NCBI GenBank assembly: GCA_036500765.1
Contig: DASYBM010000004.1
Coordinates: forward strand, 186,001-250,000
DNA from: Candidatus Sulfotelmatobacter sp.
GTDB taxonomy: Bacteria > Acidobacteriota > Terriglobia > Terriglobales > Acidobacteriaceae
Direction: 5' to 3'
Length of the DNA: 64,000 bases
Numbering within the stretch: the first letter of the stretch is position 1; each line of letters begins with the position of its first letter. The notes beneath the pieces were generated by a model that was not told the origin of the DNA, ran no database searches, and saw nothing but the letters and a program-made list of their open reading frames with translations. The translations under genes were made by a program, and so were the position numbers. Positions 8,147-15,781 of this stretch are shown here, piece after piece.

Positions 8147-9286
8147 ATGACCCAGACGTTAAGAGCGTACCTTGTAGGAGTCCTGGTTGCCGCTTTCGGC
8201 GGCGTGAGCTTTGCCCAAGATGTTCACATCGTTCTACGCGCAAAGAGTGACCAGCCCCTGTTTCATCTCGGTGAGCCCATCACTCTGGAGGTGGCGTGCG
8301 TCAATTCGGCCACGGGACGCTATCTCCTGCCTTGCAGTGTCGTTCTCGAAGCCCAAGCTGCCTCTGTGGGTAATCGCTTATCGGCAGACCGCATCAATCA
8401 GATGACATGGGGGGATGCGCAATCCGGGGCATTGCCCCCTCCACCGCGTGGAGTATGCGGCACAATCTCGAACCAACTACCGTCGCAAGAGTCGAACGAG
8501 CCGACTTGGCAAGAGGTTACGCTGGGCGAACCATTTCCGGTCTATGTCGGGCAATACAGGATTAAGGCGAGCTTGGCCGTTGATCAGGAAGTGGCGGAAC
8601 GCTTTGGAGAGGCACCGAAACACTCCTCATCCGACGAGATCGACGTGCACCTGGACGACAACCTCGGCTGGAAGGATCGCCTGATTCATTTCGACAAGTG
8701 CGAATATGAAGCAGCCCTTACCCTCTTGCCGGACGAAGATGCAGTTGCAGCTCTGCGGCGCCATCTAGGTGATTGCGCAGCAGCCGATTGGCCTTCGTCG
8801 ATCGACCAGTTACTCCATCGGATCGTCTGGCTGAAAATGCAAGTGGAACAGCCAGACCTTTTTTCGCGAATGTTGGACCTTGAGCGCGGCCGGCCAGCTC
8901 TACGGGGCGAAGAAGAAGCCGACTTACAAAAGGTGGAGCTTGAGCAGGCCCAGTTGAGCGCGTCAGGCGACGCGAAGAGTATTCGCCAGTGGTTCCGGGA
9001 CCAATATCGGGACCTGTTGTTGCAGACCGCAGAGCAACTTGTGGCGAAGTCCAGGGCTCATCCCGAACTGCGCGACGATCAGGATTTTCAGGAGGATTTG
9101 GCGAACAGTTTTGAGAATTGGCTTGAGGCCACCGCGTCTTTGCCTGGCGGTGCTGATCGCTATGTCACCCGGCAGGAAGCTATCAATTTTCTGAAGCGGG
9201 CGGGTTTTTCTCAGAAATATGTTACAGAGCTTCTAAAGCACCGGCAGCCGGACCCTGAACTCGGGCTCCCGGAATATCAGCGTTAG
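8147..9286 (+). CDS. Secreted protein of unknown function
   Basis: A 379-residue protein with a signal peptide (about residues 1-23, YLVGVLVAAFGGVSFAQ, likely cut after FAQ). After it a beta-rich segment (LRAKSDQPLFHLGEPITLEVAC) resembles the start of an Ig-like domain seen in bacterial secreted proteins; the C-terminal half is helical and charged. The frame extends upstream to 7661 but there overlaps purU on the other strand, so the ATG that begins the signal peptide was taken. Function unknown. Confidence 0.75.
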   Translation: MTQTLRAYLVGVLVAAFGGVSFAQDVHIVLRAKSDQPLFHLGEPITLEVACVNSATGRYLLPCSVVLEAQAASVGNRLSADRINQMTWGDAQSGALPPPPRGVCGTISNQLPSQESNEPTWQEVTLGEPFPVYVGQYRIKASLAVDQEVAERFGEAPKHSSSDEIDVHLDDNLGWKDRLIHFDKCEYEAALTLLPDEDAVAALRRHLGDCAAADWPSSIDQLLHRIVWLKMQVEQPDLFSRMLDLERGRPALRGEEEADLQKVELEQAQLSASGDAKSIRQWFRDQYRDLLLQTAEQLVAKSRAHPELRDDQDFQEDLANSFENWLEATASLPGGADRYVTRQEAINFLKRAGFSQKYVTELLKHRQPDPELGLPEYQR

Positions 9287-9290
9287 CCTA

Positions 9291-10895
9291 CTACTTTCGC
9301 AATTCCTTCAAGATCTCGCGCGCGGCGTTCGCGCCCGATCCGCCGGTCAACCCCGCCCCAGGATGCGTCCCGCTGCCACACAAATATAAATTCTGAATCG
9401 GCGTCTTGTATCGCGCCCAATCCAGCAGCGGACGCATGGTGAAGAATTGATCGAGCGCCAGCTCTCCGTGAAAAATCTGGCCACCCGTCAATCCGTACTT
9501 TTCTTCTAGATCGAGCGGCGTGATGATCTGATGCGTCAGAATCAGTTCAGGGAGGTTCGGCGCATATTGCGCCAAGGTCTGCACCACCGTCTGCCCCAAC
9601 GCTTTGCGCTGGGCATCTCCGTTTCGATCTTCCCATCCGCCCTTTAATTTATACGGCGCGTACTGCATGTAGATCGACATCACATGCTTGCCGTCGGCCG
9701 CGAGCGTGGGGTCAGTCAGAGACGGAATCGTGCAATCGAGATGCGGCTGCCGGGAGAAGTCGCCATACTTCGACTCGTCGAACGCCCGTTCCAGATAGTC
9801 AATCTCGTTGCCGATGTGAATCCGCCCCTTGAGCGCACTGGCATCGCCATCTTTAAGCGCCCTGAATTTCGGCAGGCCCGACAGCGCCAGGTTCACCTTC
9901 GCGACCGTGCCATTCCCGCGATAGTGCTGCAGGCGCTGCACGAAATCGGGCGAAAGATGCGTCGGATCGGTCAGCTTGAGCAGCGTACGCTTCGGGTCGG
10001 CATTGGAGATCACTGTCTTTGCCTGAATTTCTTCTCCCGTCGAAAGCAGCACACCGGTGGCCGCTCCGTTCTGCACCCGAATCTCGATCACCTCTGCGGC
10101 CGTGCGAATTTCCACACCGGCAGCTTTTGCCGCCGATGCCATGGCCTGCGTAACCGCACCCATGCCGCCAGCAGCCAGAGCCGCCGAGCCTGCGGGATGA
10201 GAATCTCCGGCTGCGCGAATCAGCAGTACCAGCGCGCTTCCCGCTGACCACGGACCGAGAAAAGTTCCAAACACCCCGCGCGCCGCAATCACTGCTCGCA
10301 ACAATTCTGTTTCAAAATATTCCGACGCCAGGTCGGCCACGGCCATCGGCCCCCAGCGTAAGAGGCGAAACATGTCGCGCTTTCCTAAATTGCGAATTGC
10401 GCGCCCTGTTTTGAGCATGCTCCACAAATCGCCGCGAGTGGGGCTGTCGATGTCGGGAGGTGTCGTCGCCAGCGCCTCGCCGATCACTTTGGAAATCTTC
10501 GCCAGCGACTGCGCGAACTCCGGATACTTTGCGGCATCCTTCTGCGAGAAGGCTGCAATTTCCTGCGCCGATTTCCTCGGATCCTGATAGAGCGAAAGGG
10601 CGCGGCCATCCGGCGAAAGCGCCGTCACGCAAACGTCGGGCGTGATCCACTTCAGCCCGTGCTTATCGAGTTGCATATCGCGCACAATCCCCGGCAGAAT
10701 CGGCCCAGCCGTGTGCGCCAATGTCGAACAACGAAATCCCGGATGAAATTCATCGGTGATCGCCGCCCCTCCGACCTGCGCGCTGCGCTCGAGCACAAGC
10801 GGTTTATATCCGGCCTTGGCCAGATAGAAAGCGGTGATGAGCCCGTTGTGGCCGCCACCAATAATGACGATGTCGCGCTGGTTGCCAGTCGCCAT
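9291..10895 (-). CDS. FAD-dependent oxidoreductase, phytoene-desaturase-like (second of a tandem pair)
   Basis: Begins with a Rossmann FAD-binding motif (DIVIIGGGHNGL) and ends with the flavin-binding AGLTGGSG segment, preceded by YLCGSGTHPGA. Family COG1233, whose members include phytoene desaturases and the PYROXD2 group; the substrate cannot be read from sequence. It is a paralogue of the gene at 10895-12490, sharing the IVIGGGHNGL and LTDP/YAPYKL segments. The upstream stop and this ATG overlap as TGATG, so the two are translationally coupled. A GTG one codon upstream is an alternative start. Confidence 0.9.
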   Translation of the reverse strand: MATGNQRDIVIIGGGHNGLITAFYLAKAGYKPLVLERSAQVGGAAITDEFHPGFRCSTLAHTAGPILPGIVRDMQLDKHGLKWITPDVCVTALSPDGRALSLYQDPRKSAQEIAAFSQKDAAKYPEFAQSLAKISKVIGEALATTPPDIDSPTRGDLWSMLKTGRAIRNLGKRDMFRLLRWGPMAVADLASEYFETELLRAVIAARGVFGTFLGPWSAGSALVLLIRAAGDSHPAGSAALAAGGMGAVTQAMASAAKAAGVEIRTAAEVIEIRVQNGAATGVLLSTGEEIQAKTVISNADPKRTLLKLTDPTHLSPDFVQRLQHYRGNGTVAKVNLALSGLPKFRALKDGDASALKGRIHIGNEIDYLERAFDESKYGDFSRQPHLDCTIPSLTDPTLAADGKHVMSIYMQYAPYKLKGGWEDRNGDAQRKALGQTVVQTLAQYAPNLPELILTHQIITPLDLEEKYGLTGGQIFHGELALDQFFTMRPLLDWARYKTPIQNLYLCGSGTHPGAGLTGGSGANAAREILKELRK

Positions 10896-12490
10896 CACGC
10901 CGCTCCCTTAATGTCTTTCAGAATCTCCAGCGCCGCGAGCCGCCCATTTGCTCCCATGATGCCGCCGCCGGGATGCGTCGCCGATCCGCACATATATAAA
11001 TTCTTGATCGGCGTCCGGTACTGCGCCCACCCCGGCACGGGACGCAGGAAAAAAAGCTGCTCCAGCGAAAGCTCACCTTGAAAAATGTTGCCCTCGCTCA
11101 ATCCCCACTCGCGTTCGAGGTCGAGCGGGGTGATTACTTGTTTTTGAATAATGATGTCTTTGATGTTCGGCGCGTACTCGGCGATGGTATTGACGACCGT
11201 GTCGCCGAAGGCTTCTTTTTGATCGTCCCAGTTCAGCCCCGGTCGAAGCTTATACGGCGCATACTGCACGAAGCACGACAGCACATGTTTTCCGGGGGGC
11301 GCGACCGAAGGATCGGTCAGCGACGGAATCACCATGTCGATATACGGATGCCGCGAGAAGTTTCCGTACTTCGCATCGTCGTAAGCGCGTTCCATGTATT
11401 CCACCGACGGCGAAATCGAAATCGCGCCGCGCAGGTGCGCTCCTGGTCCGGGCATGCATTTGAAATTGGGCAGTCCGCTCAGCGCCATATTCACTTTGCC
11501 CGAAGAGCCGCGATACTTGAAGCGGTTCACGTCTTCCAGAAAATCTCCCGGCAAATTTCCGGCTTCGATGAACTTGGTGAACGTCAGCCGCGGATCGACG
11601 CTGGACGAGACCACGTCTGCGTAAATCTCGTCGCCATTGGCGAGCACCACGCCCTTGGCCTTGCCATTCTTAATAAGAATCTGCGAGATCGCTGACTTCG
11701 TGCGGATCTCCACGCCGGCCTCGCGTGCGGCATCCGCAATCGCGTTCGAGATCGCGCCCGTCCCGCCGCGCGCGAATCCCCAGGCGCGAAACGCACCGTC
11801 GATCTCTCCCATGTAATGGTGCAGCAACACGTACGCCGTCCCCGGCGAGCGCACGCCGAGAAACGTCCCGATAATTCCCGACGCCGACATCGTCGCCTTG
11901 AGCACGTCGGTCTCGAACCATTGATCGAGAAAATCAATGGCGGACATCGTCATCAGTTGCACTTGATTGTATTTGTCGTAGCTCGACATGCCCTGAAAGC
12001 GGCGTCCGATGAATAACAGCTTCATCAGTTCGCGCGGATCGAGCGTTGTCGGGTCTGGCGGCACCATGCTGAGAATCGGCTTCACGAAGCGGCACATAGC
12101 CTGCATCGCCTTGCCAAATTCGTCGTAAGCTTCGGCGTCCACGCGTGAGTGGCGGGCAATCTCGCGGTGCGTCTTGCCATGATCGTTCACGCGCCACAAA
12201 TAATCGCCGCTGGGCATGGGCGTGAACGTGCCGTCGAGCGGAAGAATTTCCAGCCCGTGCCGGGGCAAATCGAGGTCGCGAATTATCTCCGGCCGCAGCA
12301 GCGACACCACGTAAGAGCAAACCGAGAACTTAAATCCGGGCACAATTTCTTCCGTGCACGCCGCGCCGCCCAGCACGTGGCGGCGTTCCAGCACCAGCAC
12401 TTTCTTGCCGGCCTTCGCCAGGTACGCCGAGTTTACTAGCCCGTTGTGCCCGCCGCCGATCACGATTACGTCGTAGTTAGAACCAGCCAT
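10895..12490 (-). CDS. FAD-dependent oxidoreductase, phytoene-desaturase-like (first of a tandem pair)
   Basis: A 531-residue COG1233-type flavoprotein. The N-terminus has VIVIGGGHNGLV and the LERRHVLGGAA continuation of the FAD fold; the C-terminus has YMCGSATHPGGGIMG. It probably acts as a heteromeric or duplicated partner of the downstream paralogue, since the genes overlap by one base. There are no carotenoid synthesis genes (phytoene synthase) nearby, so carotenoid desaturation is not supported; amine or amino-acid oxidation is suggested only by the neighbouring GcvT-like and amino-acid permease genes. Confidence 0.9.
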   Translation of the reverse strand: MAGSNYDVIVIGGGHNGLVNSAYLAKAGKKVLVLERRHVLGGAACTEEIVPGFKFSVCSYVVSLLRPEIIRDLDLPRHGLEILPLDGTFTPMPSGDYLWRVNDHGKTHREIARHSRVDAEAYDEFGKAMQAMCRFVKPILSMVPPDPTTLDPRELMKLLFIGRRFQGMSSYDKYNQVQLMTMSAIDFLDQWFETDVLKATMSASGIIGTFLGVRSPGTAYVLLHHYMGEIDGAFRAWGFARGGTGAISNAIADAAREAGVEIRTKSAISQILIKNGKAKGVVLANGDEIYADVVSSSVDPRLTFTKFIEAGNLPGDFLEDVNRFKYRGSSGKVNMALSGLPNFKCMPGPGAHLRGAISISPSVEYMERAYDDAKYGNFSRHPYIDMVIPSLTDPSVAPPGKHVLSCFVQYAPYKLRPGLNWDDQKEAFGDTVVNTIAEYAPNIKDIIIQKQVITPLDLEREWGLSEGNIFQGELSLEQLFFLRPVPGWAQYRTPIKNLYMCGSATHPGGGIMGANGRLAALEILKDIKGAA

Positions 12491-12704
12491 GCGCTGTAGC
12501 TCCTAGCCCTTAGCGTTTCGATTCAATTGTCAGGAACGGTAATGATACTCGCGGATGGAAGAATGAGAGGAGTGTATTAGAGTCCGCTGGGAAGGACAGT
12601 CCAGCTGCGGAGCATGCTCAACGAGGATGGTGTGAAGCGTTGCATCGTGAATCAGCATTCTATCGGGAAGCGCCGGTTTTGTCTGTAGTGTTCGCAAACG
12701 AGCC
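12491..12704. other. Intergenic region upstream of the FAD oxidoreductase pair
   Basis: About 210 bases without a supported gene. It should hold the promoter of the minus-strand oxidoreductase pair. I see no clear operator or riboswitch; the repeat-bounded GIY-YIG unit begins at 12705. Confidence 0.4.
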
Positions 12705-12754
12705 GGCGTCATCCTGAAGCCCCGCGTTTTCTTTAGCGGGGCGAGGGATCTCCC
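12705..12754 (+). repeat. Left arm of a 50-bp inverted repeat flanking the GIY-YIG gene
   Basis: Runs from GGCGTCATCCTGAAG to GAGGGATCTCCC. It contains its own hairpin: GCCCCGC at 12719-12725 pairs with GCGGGGC at 12736-12742. Its reverse complement matches the right arm (13144-13193) at 46 of 50 positions, the differences all being A/G changes. Related repeats with the same flanks but other stem sequences occur near 24822 and 36935. Confidence 0.9.
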
Positions 12755-12817
12755 AGCGACCGATCCAATGTTCATCCGTCACAGACTCGGCCCGTACACA
12801 TCTAGTAAAGAAGAAGA

Positions 12818-13144
12818 ATGGCAAAGCTATTCTTCGTTTACATCATGACGAACAGCCCGGATTCCGCCGTCCTCTATGCGGGCATAACGGGCGACCTTGT
12901 ACACCGCGTCTGGCAGCACAAGAACAAGTTGGTTCGCGGCTTCACCAGTCGCTATAACCTGACTCGACTCGTGTACTATGAGCGATTTTGCTATCCCGAC
13001 GCGGCGATGAACCGTGAAAAGGAAATCAAAGGGTGGCGGCGAAGCAAGAAGATCAGACTCATCGACTCCGCGAATCCCCGATGGGAAGACTTGGCCAAAG
13101 ACTGGCAAAACCTGTACAAGCCATGCCCCGAAGCTGATCAGTAG
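12818..13144 (+). CDS. GIY-YIG nuclease superfamily protein (YhbQ-like)
   Basis: A 108-residue single-domain protein. The two GIY-YIG strands read VYIM (7-10) and YAGIT (20-24); the conserved Arg30 (VHRVWQHK) and the catalytic Glu of REKEIKGWRR (Glu67) are present, so the active site looks intact. It resembles the widespread small GIY-YIG proteins of ~90-100 residues. The stop codon overlaps the first base of the right 50-bp repeat, and the left repeat ends 63 bases before the start, so gene plus repeats look like one unit. No other nuclease or restriction gene adjoins. Confidence 0.9.
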   Translation: MAKLFFVYIMTNSPDSAVLYAGITGDLVHRVWQHKNKLVRGFTSRYNLTRLVYYERFCYPDAAMNREKEIKGWRRSKKIRLIDSANPRWEDLAKDWQNLYKPCPEADQ

Positions 13145-13193
13145 GGAGATCCCTCGCCCCGCTGGAGAGAACGCGGGGCTTCGGGATGACGCC
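13144..13193 (-). repeat. Right arm of the inverted repeat flanking the GIY-YIG gene
   Basis: Reads GGGAGATCCCTCGCCCCGC to GGGATGACGCC. It has an internal stem GCCCCGC (13156-13162) with GCGGGGC (13173-13179). It matches the reverse complement of 12705-12754 with four transitions and begins at the last base of the nuclease stop codon. Confidence 0.9.
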
Positions 13194-13219
13194 TTCGACC
13201 TGGATACCGTCCGACACTG

Positions 13220-13249
13220 TTGCCGCGAACATGGGCGCCTGCATATAAT
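13220..13249 (+). promoter_or_regulatory. Possible sigma-70 promoter of the GcvT-like gene
   Basis: TATAAT at 13244-13249 and TTGCCG at 13220-13225 are 18 bases apart, 37 bases ahead of the start codon. No glycine riboswitch is seen in this leader. Confidence 0.4.
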
Positions 13250-13285
13250 CCGACTTCGCGCTAAATATCTGTCGAGGAACCCATC

Positions 13286-14497
13286 TTGCCCATCGGAACC
13301 GCATTTCACGAGCGCACTTTCCCCCTTTGCCATAGCCTGAATTACCGCGAGTGGTCTGGCTACTACACTGTCAGCGTGTATGAAGTTCATCACGAGCACG
13401 AGTACAACGCCATTCGCAACGCCGCTGCGCTAATCGATATTTCCCCGCTGTACAAATATCTCGTCACTGGCAACGACGCCACGCGACTCGTCAACCGCGT
13501 GATCACGCGCGACATTAACAAAGTCAAAGTCGGGCAGGTGATTTATTGCTGCTGGTGCGACGAAGAGGGCAAGGTCATCGACGATGGCACGATCTCGCGC
13601 CTCGAAGAAAATGTCTATCGCTGGACCGCCGCCGACCCCAGCCTGCGCTGGTTTCGCCAGAACGGCCTGAACATGGACGTGCAGGTCGAAGACATTTCCG
13701 AAAAAGTTGCGGCGCTGGCTTTGCAGGGCCCGACATCGGCCAAGCTGCTCAAGACTGTTGCCGAGGCCGACATCTCGGATCTCAAATATTTTCGCGTCAC
13801 GCGCGGCAAAATTGCCGGCGTCCCCGTCGACATTTCCCGCACCGGCTACACCGGCGATCTCGGCTACGAAATCTGGGTACCATGCGCGAATGGAGAAAAG
13901 GACAACGCGATTAAAGTCTGGGACGCGCTGGCCGCGGCCGGCAAAGAATTCGATCTGCACGCTGTTGGCATGCTGGCGCTCGACGTCGCGCGCGTCGAAG
14001 CCGGGCTGCTCCTCATCGAAGTCGATTACACGAGCTCAAAGAAAGCGCTGATTCCGTCGCAAAAGTTTTCACCCTACGAACTGGGCTTCGCCAAGATGGT
14101 CCATCTCGACAAAGAAAACTTCATCGGCAAGCGCGCTCTGGAGCAAGATGCGAAGAACGGTGTACCTCGGCAACTCGTTGGCCTCGAGGTGGACTGGACC
14201 GACATCGAGGCGCTCTATGATCGTTACGGCCTCACTCCAGCCGCGCCCGCGCAGGCTTCGCGCGTCGCAGTCCCGGTGTACGCGGGCGAGAAGCAGGCCG
14301 GCAAGGCGACAACCACGAGTTGGTCGCCGATCCTGAAAAAGTTGGTCGCGCTGGCCAGCATTGAAACGGAATATGCGAAGCCGGGAACGGCGTTGCAGAT
14401 GGAGATCACCATCGAAGCGATGCGGCTAAAAACAAATGTCAAGGTGACGAACTTGCCATTCTTCAACCCGCCGCGAAAGACGGCGACTCCGGTGTGA
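13286..14497 (+). CDS. gcvT: GcvT-like aminomethyltransferase / folate-binding protein
   Basis: Member of the GcvT family, which uses tetrahydrofolate to accept a one-carbon unit from aminomethyl groups (glycine cleavage T-protein) or from dimethylglycine/sarcosine-type substrates. Visible family features: DISPLYKYLVTGNDA near residue 48, LALQGPTSAKLL near 145, SRTGYTGDLGYEIW near 185, and C-terminal SPILKKLVALASIE. No gcvH, gcvP or lipoate genes are near, so glycine cleavage proper is uncertain; the neighbouring flavoproteins suggest an oxidative demethylation role. Start is TTG at 13286, supported by GAGGA eight bases upstream. At 403 residues it is longer than E. coli GcvT (364). Confidence 0.85.
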   Translation: MPIGTAFHERTFPLCHSLNYREWSGYYTVSVYEVHHEHEYNAIRNAAALIDISPLYKYLVTGNDATRLVNRVITRDINKVKVGQVIYCCWCDEEGKVIDDGTISRLEENVYRWTAADPSLRWFRQNGLNMDVQVEDISEKVAALALQGPTSAKLLKTVAEADISDLKYFRVTRGKIAGVPVDISRTGYTGDLGYEIWVPCANGEKDNAIKVWDALAAAGKEFDLHAVGMLALDVARVEAGLLLIEVDYTSSKKALIPSQKFSPYELGFAKMVHLDKENFIGKRALEQDAKNGVPRQLVGLEVDWTDIEALYDRYGLTPAAPAQASRVAVPVYAGEKQAGKATTTSWSPILKKLVALASIETEYAKPGTALQMEITIEAMRLKTNVKVTNLPFFNPPRKTATPV

Positions 14498-14536
14498 GGC
14501 GGTCAACCCAACCGAGGCGGCGGTTATTGTGAGAGG

Positions 14537-15676
14537 TCACCAACAAAACTTGAACAGCCCGTGGTAGAGCAGGTGGTTTCGCGATGCCGCGTGAGTATTG
14601 ATTCCTCCGGGATAAATCGGCAGGAATTTGCTTCCCCATCGGTTCCCAACGTACCAGATGTTTCCGCCCTCCGGGTTGATGTTCCCTTTGGTGGTGCGGT
14701 TTCTGTAGATCGCGCCATTCTTCGGCGTCCAATTCGATCCGCCCGCCTGTCCGTCCAGGTCGAAGATGAAATCGGTCATGGCCGCCGCCCCATTCGCGTT
14801 CTCATTGAATTTCCGATGCGCGACAAAGCCATTGCTGAAGCTGGAAGACACGATTTCATCGAATGTGAAATCGGTGCGCAGAAGATACGGGTCAAATGAA
14901 ATCAGCGCCTCGGTGATGACCGCGGCGACCACTTCTTTCCAGTTGAAATAAAAGTCGCCCAGATTGCTCTGCTGAGAAGTTTTGTAAAAAGGAATGACCA
15001 GAATCTGGCCGACTCCTGAAGCCGCCATTTGCCCGCCGATCACCGACGTGTAATCGGCCCACAACCTTCCCCAACCGCCGAAAGAATCGTAGGTGCCATC
15101 CCGATACCCGCCCTGATCGGGCGTGGGAGTGAAATTAATGTGAGGGATGCTTCCTTGACCCGTACAGGCGCGAGGAATCACGACTCCATACCAGGCGATC
15201 GACGATCCCTCCACTCGAACCAGCTTCCGAACATAATCGGCTCCGACTACCATCGGCTGAATGGTCCGAAAGCCGTCCATCAGATTGACATCGACCACAT
15301 AAATTCCAATCGGACCCTGATCTTCCTTAAAGCCCTCCGGAGCGGGTGCGACTCGGGCGGTCACGGCTCCGGCCGGTGGGTCGGAGGCAACTTCATTCAT
15401 CAGCTTGAGCGTGCCGCCTCCGGGATCGAGCACACCGTCGATGACGGGTCGCGCGTTCGCAGTCTGGAACGTAGTGATCTGCGCCGTTACCTCGTCGATC
15501 AGCGCGTTGCGCTCGGTTGCCCATAGTCCGCCAACCTCAGCCGACCCGCCTTTGGATACGGGAATACGATCGAAGAGTTCCGTAATCGTAGAGAGATCTT
15601 TGGGATTGTTCGGCATCTGAGTCTGGCCGTTGCGAATGCCGACCGGCGCGGCAATACTGCGGATGATCCGGGCCAC
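14537..15676 (-). CDS. Protein of unknown function (379 aa)
   Basis: No signal peptide, membrane helix or recognisable domain. The N-terminal part is helical (LSTITELFDRIPVSKGG); the rest is rich in Gly, aromatic residues and Asn, suggesting a beta-rich fold. An earlier glance at GGQMAASG as a hydrolase elbow is not convincing. Start is GTG at 15676, preceded by AAGGAGAA seven bases away. It converges on the GcvT-like gene (39 bases apart) and shares a strand with the permease upstream, about 105 bases away. Confidence 0.65.
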   Translation of the reverse strand: MARIIRSIAAPVGIRNGQTQMPNNPKDLSTITELFDRIPVSKGGSAEVGGLWATERNALIDEVTAQITTFQTANARPVIDGVLDPGGGTLKLMNEVASDPPAGAVTARVAPAPEGFKEDQGPIGIYVVDVNLMDGFRTIQPMVVGADYVRKLVRVEGSSIAWYGVVIPRACTGQGSIPHINFTPTPDQGGYRDGTYDSFGGWGRLWADYTSVIGGQMAASGVGQILVIPFYKTSQQSNLGDFYFNWKEVVAAVITEALISFDPYLLRTDFTFDEIVSSSFSNGFVAHRKFNENANGAAAMTDFIFDLDGQAGGSNWTPKNGAIYRNRTTKGNINPEGGNIWYVGNRWGSKFLPIYPGGINTHAASRNHLLYHGLFKFCW

Positions 15677-15781
15677 GATTGTTCTCCTTCAGGCGGGGCC
15701 GCATGATGGATGCGCCCATGGAATCGGTTGCGGAGGATATTTCGCTGGCAAGGGTATCACAGGTCGAAAGGTCAAGCCCGC

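Larger units (their letters stand above)
12705..13193. mobile_element. Candidate mobile unit: GIY-YIG gene between inverted hairpin repeats
   Basis: A 489-bp block made of the two 50-bp inverted arms and the GIY-YIG gene. The layout (small nuclease gene flanked by REP-like hairpins, dispersed related repeats elsewhere) resembles RAYT transposase/REP units, but the enzyme here is a GIY-YIG nuclease. No target-site duplication is obvious. Mobility is inferred, not shown. Confidence 0.5.

Noticed and set aside
9291-12490. Carotenoid desaturase pathway
   Set aside because: The flavoproteins match the broad COG1233 family, but no phytoene synthase or cyclase gene is near.
13194-13285. Glycine riboswitch before the GcvT-like gene
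   Set aside because: The leader is only ~90 bases and lacks the conserved aptamer core; only a promoter-like pair is seen.
15029-15526. Coding frame opposite the unknown 379-residue protein
   Set aside because: It lies antisense to a frame with a strong ribosome site, and its product has no recognisable features.
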